Assembly (NCBI RefSeq): GCF_003669015.1
Contig: NZ_CP033069.1
Coordinates: 3,110,501-3,174,500 of the forward strand
Length of the DNA: 64,000 nt
Source of the DNA: Acidovorax sp. 1608163
Lineage (GTDB): Bacteria > Pseudomonadota > Gammaproteobacteria > Burkholderiales > Burkholderiaceae_C
Direction of reading: 5' to 3'
Positions 58,336-64,000 of this stretch are shown here, one piece after another (position 1 is the stretch's first letter; each line of letters begins with the position of its first letter). The notes below the pieces were generated by a model. That model worked only from the letters and a program-made list of their open reading frames with translations, ran no database searches and was not told the DNA's origin. The translations under genes were made by a program, and so were the position numbers.

Positions 58336-59613
58336 ATGCAACGCTTTTTTCGCTCACTGTTTGGCCGCGTCGTGCTGGCACTGATCGCCGGGGTCGTGGT
58401 GGGACTGCTCTGGCCTGACTGGGCGGTGCAGCTCAAGCCGCTGGGCGATGGTTTCATCAAACTGATCAAGATGCTGGTCCCGCTGATCGTGTTCTGCGTG
58501 GTCGTGCACGGCATCGCAGGCACAGGCGACTTGCGCCGCGTCGGCCGGCTGGGTGTGAAATCGTTGATTTACTTTGAGGTGATCACCAGCATCGCCTTGG
58601 TGCTTGGGCTGTTGCTGGCCTTTGTCTTTGAGCCAGGGGTGGGCATGAACGTTGACCCCAAGGCGCTGGACGCCGCCGCCATGAGCAGCTACGCAGACAA
58701 CGCGCACAAGCTCTCTGGCGGAGGCTTCAGTGACTTCTTGCTCAAGCTCATCCCCACCACGGCAGTCAGCGCGTTTGCCACGGGAGACGTGCTGCAGGTC
58801 CTGCTGTTCTCCATGGTGTTTGGCTGTGCACTGGCACTGGTCGGCGAGCGCGGCAAAAACGTGGTGGCGCTGATCGACGATTTCTCGGCAGTACTGTTTC
58901 GCGCCATGGGCTTGATCATCCAGCTTGCGCCTCTGGGGGTGCTGGGTGCTGTGGCGTTCACGGTGGGCAAGTACGGCATCGGCTCGCTCAAGCAGCTGGG
59001 CATGCTGGTCGGTCTTTTTTACTTCGCCGTCGCGTTGTTTGTCGTGGTGGTGCTGGGCACGGTCATGCGCCTGTCGGGCCTGAGCCTTTTCAAACTGCTG
59101 CGCTACCTGCGCGAGGAGCTGGCGGTCGTTTTCGCAACGACCTCCTCCGACAGTGTGTTGCCCCAGGTGATGGCCAAGCTCAAGCATCTGGGCGTGCGGG
59201 ACTCGACCGTCGGTTTGGTGATTCCCACCGGCTATTCGTTCAACCTCGATGCGTTCTCGATTTACATCACGCTGGCGGCTGTGTTCATCGCCCAAGCCAC
59301 CAACACGCCCATCGGCATGACCGATTTGCTGACCATTCTGACCATTTCGCTGGTCACATCCAAGGGCGCACACGGCGTGCCGGGCTCAGCCATTGTGGTG
59401 CTGGCTGCCACGCTGCAGGCCATTCCCGCCATCCCGGCCATTGGTCTGGTGATGGTGCTTTCGGTGGACTGGTTCATGGGCATTGCGCGGGCGCTGGGCA
59501 ACCTGATCGGCAACTGCGTGGCCACCGTGGCCATTGCGGCCTGGGAAGGTGACATTGACCGGCAGAGAGCCCAAGCGGTGCTCAACGGCGAAAAACTGCC
59601 AGATAGAGAGTGA
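58336..59613 (+). CDS. DctA-like dicarboxylate/amino acid:cation symporter
   Basis: Inner-membrane secondary transporter of the DAACS family. The 425-residue protein has about eight hydrophobic helices. It has the serine-rich re-entrant loop ATTSSDSVLPQVMAKL and the second family block TSKGAHGVPGSAIVVLAAT; the first M-rich helix begins MQRFFRSLFGRVVLALI. Substrate cannot be told from the sequence. Its promoter carries the purine-type motif, so a role in uptake of a ureide or dicarboxylate linked to purine use is possible. The start ATG 58336 fits the family. Confidence 0.9.
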   Translation: MQRFFRSLFGRVVLALIAGVVVGLLWPDWAVQLKPLGDGFIKLIKMLVPLIVFCVVVHGIAGTGDLRRVGRLGVKSLIYFEVITSIALVLGLLLAFVFEPGVGMNVDPKALDAAAMSSYADNAHKLSGGGFSDFLLKLIPTTAVSAFATGDVLQVLLFSMVFGCALALVGERGKNVVALIDDFSAVLFRAMGLIIQLAPLGVLGAVAFTVGKYGIGSLKQLGMLVGLFYFAVALFVVVVLGTVMRLSGLSLFKLLRYLREELAVVFATTSSDSVLPQVMAKLKHLGVRDSTVGLVIPTGYSFNLDAFSIYITLAAVFIAQATNTPIGMTDLLTILTISLVTSKGAHGVPGSAIVVLAATLQAIPAIPAIGLVMVLSVDWFMGIARALGNLIGNCVATVAIAAWEGDIDRQRAQAVLNGEKLPDRE

Positions 59614-59715
59614 ACAAGCATTGGTGTGCCCTCACAACACAACTTTGTAAAAAAGTGCAAAACTGCGGCGAATCCAGGGTGTAATTTCTCAGAGACCTCT
59701 TTTTGAAAGCAACCC

Positions 59716-61566
59716 ATGATTCAAACCCTGCGCGCCAAGATACTCACCATCAGCACAGCCACAGTCATAGGCGCCTTGGCAGTCACGGGGGCAGCCACCT
59801 ACTCGATCACGCGCTCCAACACCTTCGCCACCATCGAGCAGGATCTGGACGCCATCACGGCAGGCAACACCACAGCGATTGACCAGTGGGTTGCCGCCAA
59901 GGCCATGGCCGTACAAGCCACGGCGGCGGTGGTCGAACATGGAGACCCGCAGGGATTTGTGCGCCAGCTCAGCAAAGCCAGTGGTTTTCCCATCACGACG
60001 GTGGGCTGGGAGGACAAAACCTTTTTCTCCACCACATCGACGGCACCGGGGTACGACCCCACGGCACGCCCTTGGTACAAAACCGCTGCACAGGCAGGCA
60101 AGCTTGCGGTGACCAAGCCGTATGGAGACTCCACCACCGGTGTGCCCTACGTGGCATTTGTTGCCCCCATGCTGCGCAGCGGCAAGCTCGAAGGCGTGGT
60201 CAGCGGTGCCGTGCCCCTGGATGGGGTTCGAGAGGTGGTATCGACCATCCGCCCCACCCCCAACAGCATGGCTTTCGTGGTCAACAGCGACGGGCTGATC
60301 CTGGCACACGCAGACTCCAAGCTGGCACTCAAACCCGCTACCGAGGTCTCCCCTTTGCTGGCACCTGCTGCGCTGGCCAACCTGACGAAATCCAGCCAGC
60401 CCCTGGAAGTGGAACTGGCTGGCGTTGCCAAGCTGCTCAAGGGCCGCGCGGTGCAAGGCACCGACTGGACCCTGGTGGTGGCACTGGACAAGGCCGAGGC
60501 CACTGCGGGCCTGCGCAGCGTGCTGCAGACACTGGCCATTGCCATCGTGCTGCTGGCTTTGCTCGCCGCAGGCATTGCCGGACTGCTCACCGCCACATCG
60601 TTTCGCCGCCTGTCCCAAGTGCGTGACGCCATGCACAAGATCGGCTCAGGAGGCGGAGATCTCACACAGCGGCTGCCCGTTTCGGGGCAGGATGAAGTCG
60701 CTCAGATCGCATCAGCGTTCAACACCTTTGTGGAGCAGATCAGTACCGTGCTCAAGGACGTGCGCAACGGTGTCGAATCCATGAAAACGGCGACCGATGA
60801 AATCCGTGCAGGCAACCAGGATTTGTCCAACCGCACAGAAGGGTCTGCCAGCAGCCTGCAAGAGACCTCGGCGTCGCTCTCGCAGCTGACTGTGGCGGTG
60901 AAGCAATCCGCAGACTCTGCGGGCTTGGCGACCAAGCTGGCAGGCGATGCCAGTGCCTCGGCACTCAAGGGGGGCGAAGTCGTCGCCAGTGCCGTTGCTA
61001 CGATGGACGACATCTCCAAAGCGTCCACCAAGATCGGCGAGATCATCGGGGTGATCGACTCCATTGCCTTTCAGACGAACATTCTGGCGCTCAATGCAGC
61101 CGTGGAAGCTGCACGGGCAGGTGAGCAGGGCCGGGGCTTTGCGGTGGTGGCCAGCGAGGTGCGTAGCCTGGCACAGCGCAGCGCCGAAGCCGCCCGAGAA
61201 ATCAAGACCCTCATTGACGCATCCAGTGCCAGTGTGATGACGGGCTCAGAGCGCGTGCGGGCGGCGGGAGAAACCATGTCTGCCATTGTCCAGAGCATCC
61301 AGCGCGTCACGCTCACCATTGGTGAAATCAACGGCTCCATGGCCGAGCAAAGCACAGGCATCAGCCAGATCAACCAGGCCATCACAGAAATGGACCGCGC
61401 CACCCAGCAAAACGCGGCCTTGGTCGAGGAATCCACCGCCGCATCGGCAGTGCTCAATGAACAGGCCCACAACCTCTCGCGCACCGTGGCAGGTTTCACG
61501 CTGGAGGCCTCGGGCTCCTCCGCGACTTTTCACCAGAGCACCCAGCGATTGCCATCGCCACGTTGA
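59716..61566 (+). CDS. methyl-accepting chemotaxis protein with CACHE sensor
   Basis: A 616-residue chemoreceptor. It has a first transmembrane helix (about 8-30), a periplasmic dCACHE domain (about 35-270, with the WYKTAAQ and YVAFVAPM motifs of amino-acid or carboxylate sensors), a second helix (about 272-295), HAMP and a coiled-coil signalling domain whose tip is identical over a long run to the chemoreceptor at 13941-15521. It is separate from the dctA-like gene by 100 bases. The ligand is unknown; the nearby C4/purine transport genes are only a hint. Confidence 0.93.
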   Translation: MIQTLRAKILTISTATVIGALAVTGAATYSITRSNTFATIEQDLDAITAGNTTAIDQWVAAKAMAVQATAAVVEHGDPQGFVRQLSKASGFPITTVGWEDKTFFSTTSTAPGYDPTARPWYKTAAQAGKLAVTKPYGDSTTGVPYVAFVAPMLRSGKLEGVVSGAVPLDGVREVVSTIRPTPNSMAFVVNSDGLILAHADSKLALKPATEVSPLLAPAALANLTKSSQPLEVELAGVAKLLKGRAVQGTDWTLVVALDKAEATAGLRSVLQTLAIAIVLLALLAAGIAGLLTATSFRRLSQVRDAMHKIGSGGGDLTQRLPVSGQDEVAQIASAFNTFVEQISTVLKDVRNGVESMKTATDEIRAGNQDLSNRTEGSASSLQETSASLSQLTVAVKQSADSAGLATKLAGDASASALKGGEVVASAVATMDDISKASTKIGEIIGVIDSIAFQTNILALNAAVEAARAGEQGRGFAVVASEVRSLAQRSAEAAREIKTLIDASSASVMTGSERVRAAGETMSAIVQSIQRVTLTIGEINGSMAEQSTGISQINQAITEMDRATQQNAALVEESTAASAVLNEQAHNLSRTVAGFTLEASGSSATFHQSTQRLPSPR

Positions 61567-62113
61567 AAGGCATCTGACCACCATCCCCCTTAGGGGCGGT
61601 GGCGAAATCCGTTAGTCTTCGCCGCCAACGGCCCAGCGCTGTGCATTGATGCTTGGAGCGATTCACACAACCCAGTACAGCGGCCCTGCCCAGGCATTTG
61701 GCCGCAGACATTGCAAGCAACGCGACAAGACGGGGCCGACACCAGAGAGTTTGGTGAGCCGCTTTGAGGCCCACCCAACCCCCCCGTCGTGCGCATCTGC
61801 GTTCCAGAGCGGTCTACTTCGTAGCAAAATCTCGCAGTAGCTACACCAGCTATTGCCAGACTTTGCGCCCGGCGGCCTGCTTCGATCAGCAAGGCGCATG
61901 GGCCCCCTGGCTTACGCAGAGAATCTCTAACACCTGACCACTGAAGACTTTATCGCCCACCTCGCAGCCAGTGGTTCCAGCGCAAAGACCAAAGACCGGG
62001 CCCCATGATGGCCCAATGGCTTAACTCATGCACACAAGGCATGAGGTCTATGGCGCATTGGAGCTGGGCATGCAGTAAGCTCATTTCACCGTTTCGCACC
62101 ATCATTGTTTTTT
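61567..62113. other. intergenic region upstream of malic enzyme gene
   Basis: 547 bases. It holds a diverged copy of the 98-bp element (61664-61733) and otherwise only short frames with no family resemblance. The malic enzyme promoter should lie near 62000-62110, where AT-richer sequence occurs. Confidence 0.5.
61664..61733 (+). repeat. diverged copy of the MITE-like element of 8617-8714
   Basis: CACACAACCCAGTACAGCGG, then CCCTGCCCAGGC, GCCGCAGAC and CGCGACAAGACGG align with the first element over about 70 bases. The right terminal repeat is not recognisable here. Confidence 0.6.

Positions 62114-64000
<1,887 letters not shown>

Overview
The window is dense, high-GC (roughly two-thirds G+C by eye) bacterial chromosome. 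Gene content and protein style point to a betaproteobacterium of the family Comamonadaceae, close to Acidovorax. This assignment is an inference from nos gene order, the dispersed palindromic repeats and the general sequence style, not from a database search. No rRNA, tRNA or CRISPR array was seen.

Layout. (1) 1-5840: the 3' part of a nitrous-oxide-reduction cluster, nosR (cut by the window edge)-nosD-nosF-nosY-nosL plus a second NosL-like gene; nosZ probably lies upstream outside the window. (2) 5970-11266: housekeeping and signalling genes (RhlE helicase, YpfJ-like zinc peptidase, diguanylate cyclase, dCTP deaminase). (3) 11358-27045: a large purine-salvage and catabolism block: guanine deaminase, two BMP-family binding proteins, a chemoreceptor, a frameshifted adenine deaminase, two permeases and an ATPase of a nucleoside/base ABC importer, a LysR regulator and divergent xdhAB. 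(4) 27074-34305: c-di-GMP proteins, a Crp/Fnr regulator with a good FNR-type box, a porin and a PLA2-like lipoprotein. (5) 34326-37757: more urate pathway (PuuD urate hydroxylase with cytochrome c tail, XdhC, HIU hydrolase). (6) 37987-42313: MocR regulator, acetyltransferase, gamma-glutamyltransferase. (7) 42440-48061: a lower-GC island with a three-gene ABC-three-component (ABC-3C) type conflict system (restriction-endonuclease-like effector, small middle component, SMC/Rad50-like DUF3732 ATPase), followed by a complete IS1182-like element. (8) 48271-53330: glycerate kinase (frameshifted), Bug-type binding protein, tartrate dehydrogenase and its LysR. (9) 53390-58160: GntR regulator (frameshifted), PuuE allantoinase, a UraD-AllC fusion and an M20 hydrolase (frameshifted). 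(10) 58336-64000: DctA-like symporter, chemoreceptor and malic enzyme (cut by the window edge).

How the genes work together. The purine genes, spread over about 46 kb, encode nearly a full path: import, deamination of guanine and adenine, XdhABC oxidation to urate, membrane-bound PuuD oxidation to hydroxyisourate, then UraH, the UraD domain, PuuE and the AllC domain down to ureidoglycolate-type products. A shared AAAAGTGTATRCA-like motif upstream of puuD, uraH, the GntR gene and the dctA-like gene suggests one regulon.

Two features run through the whole window. First, about ten copies of a roughly 50-bp palindromic repeat occur between genes, at gene ends where they supply stop codons, and inside two genes where they encode interdomain linkers. 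Second, four genes carry five frameshifts, each of which would be repaired by adding one base to a C/G homopolymer. That looks like systematic base-calling error rather than real decay.
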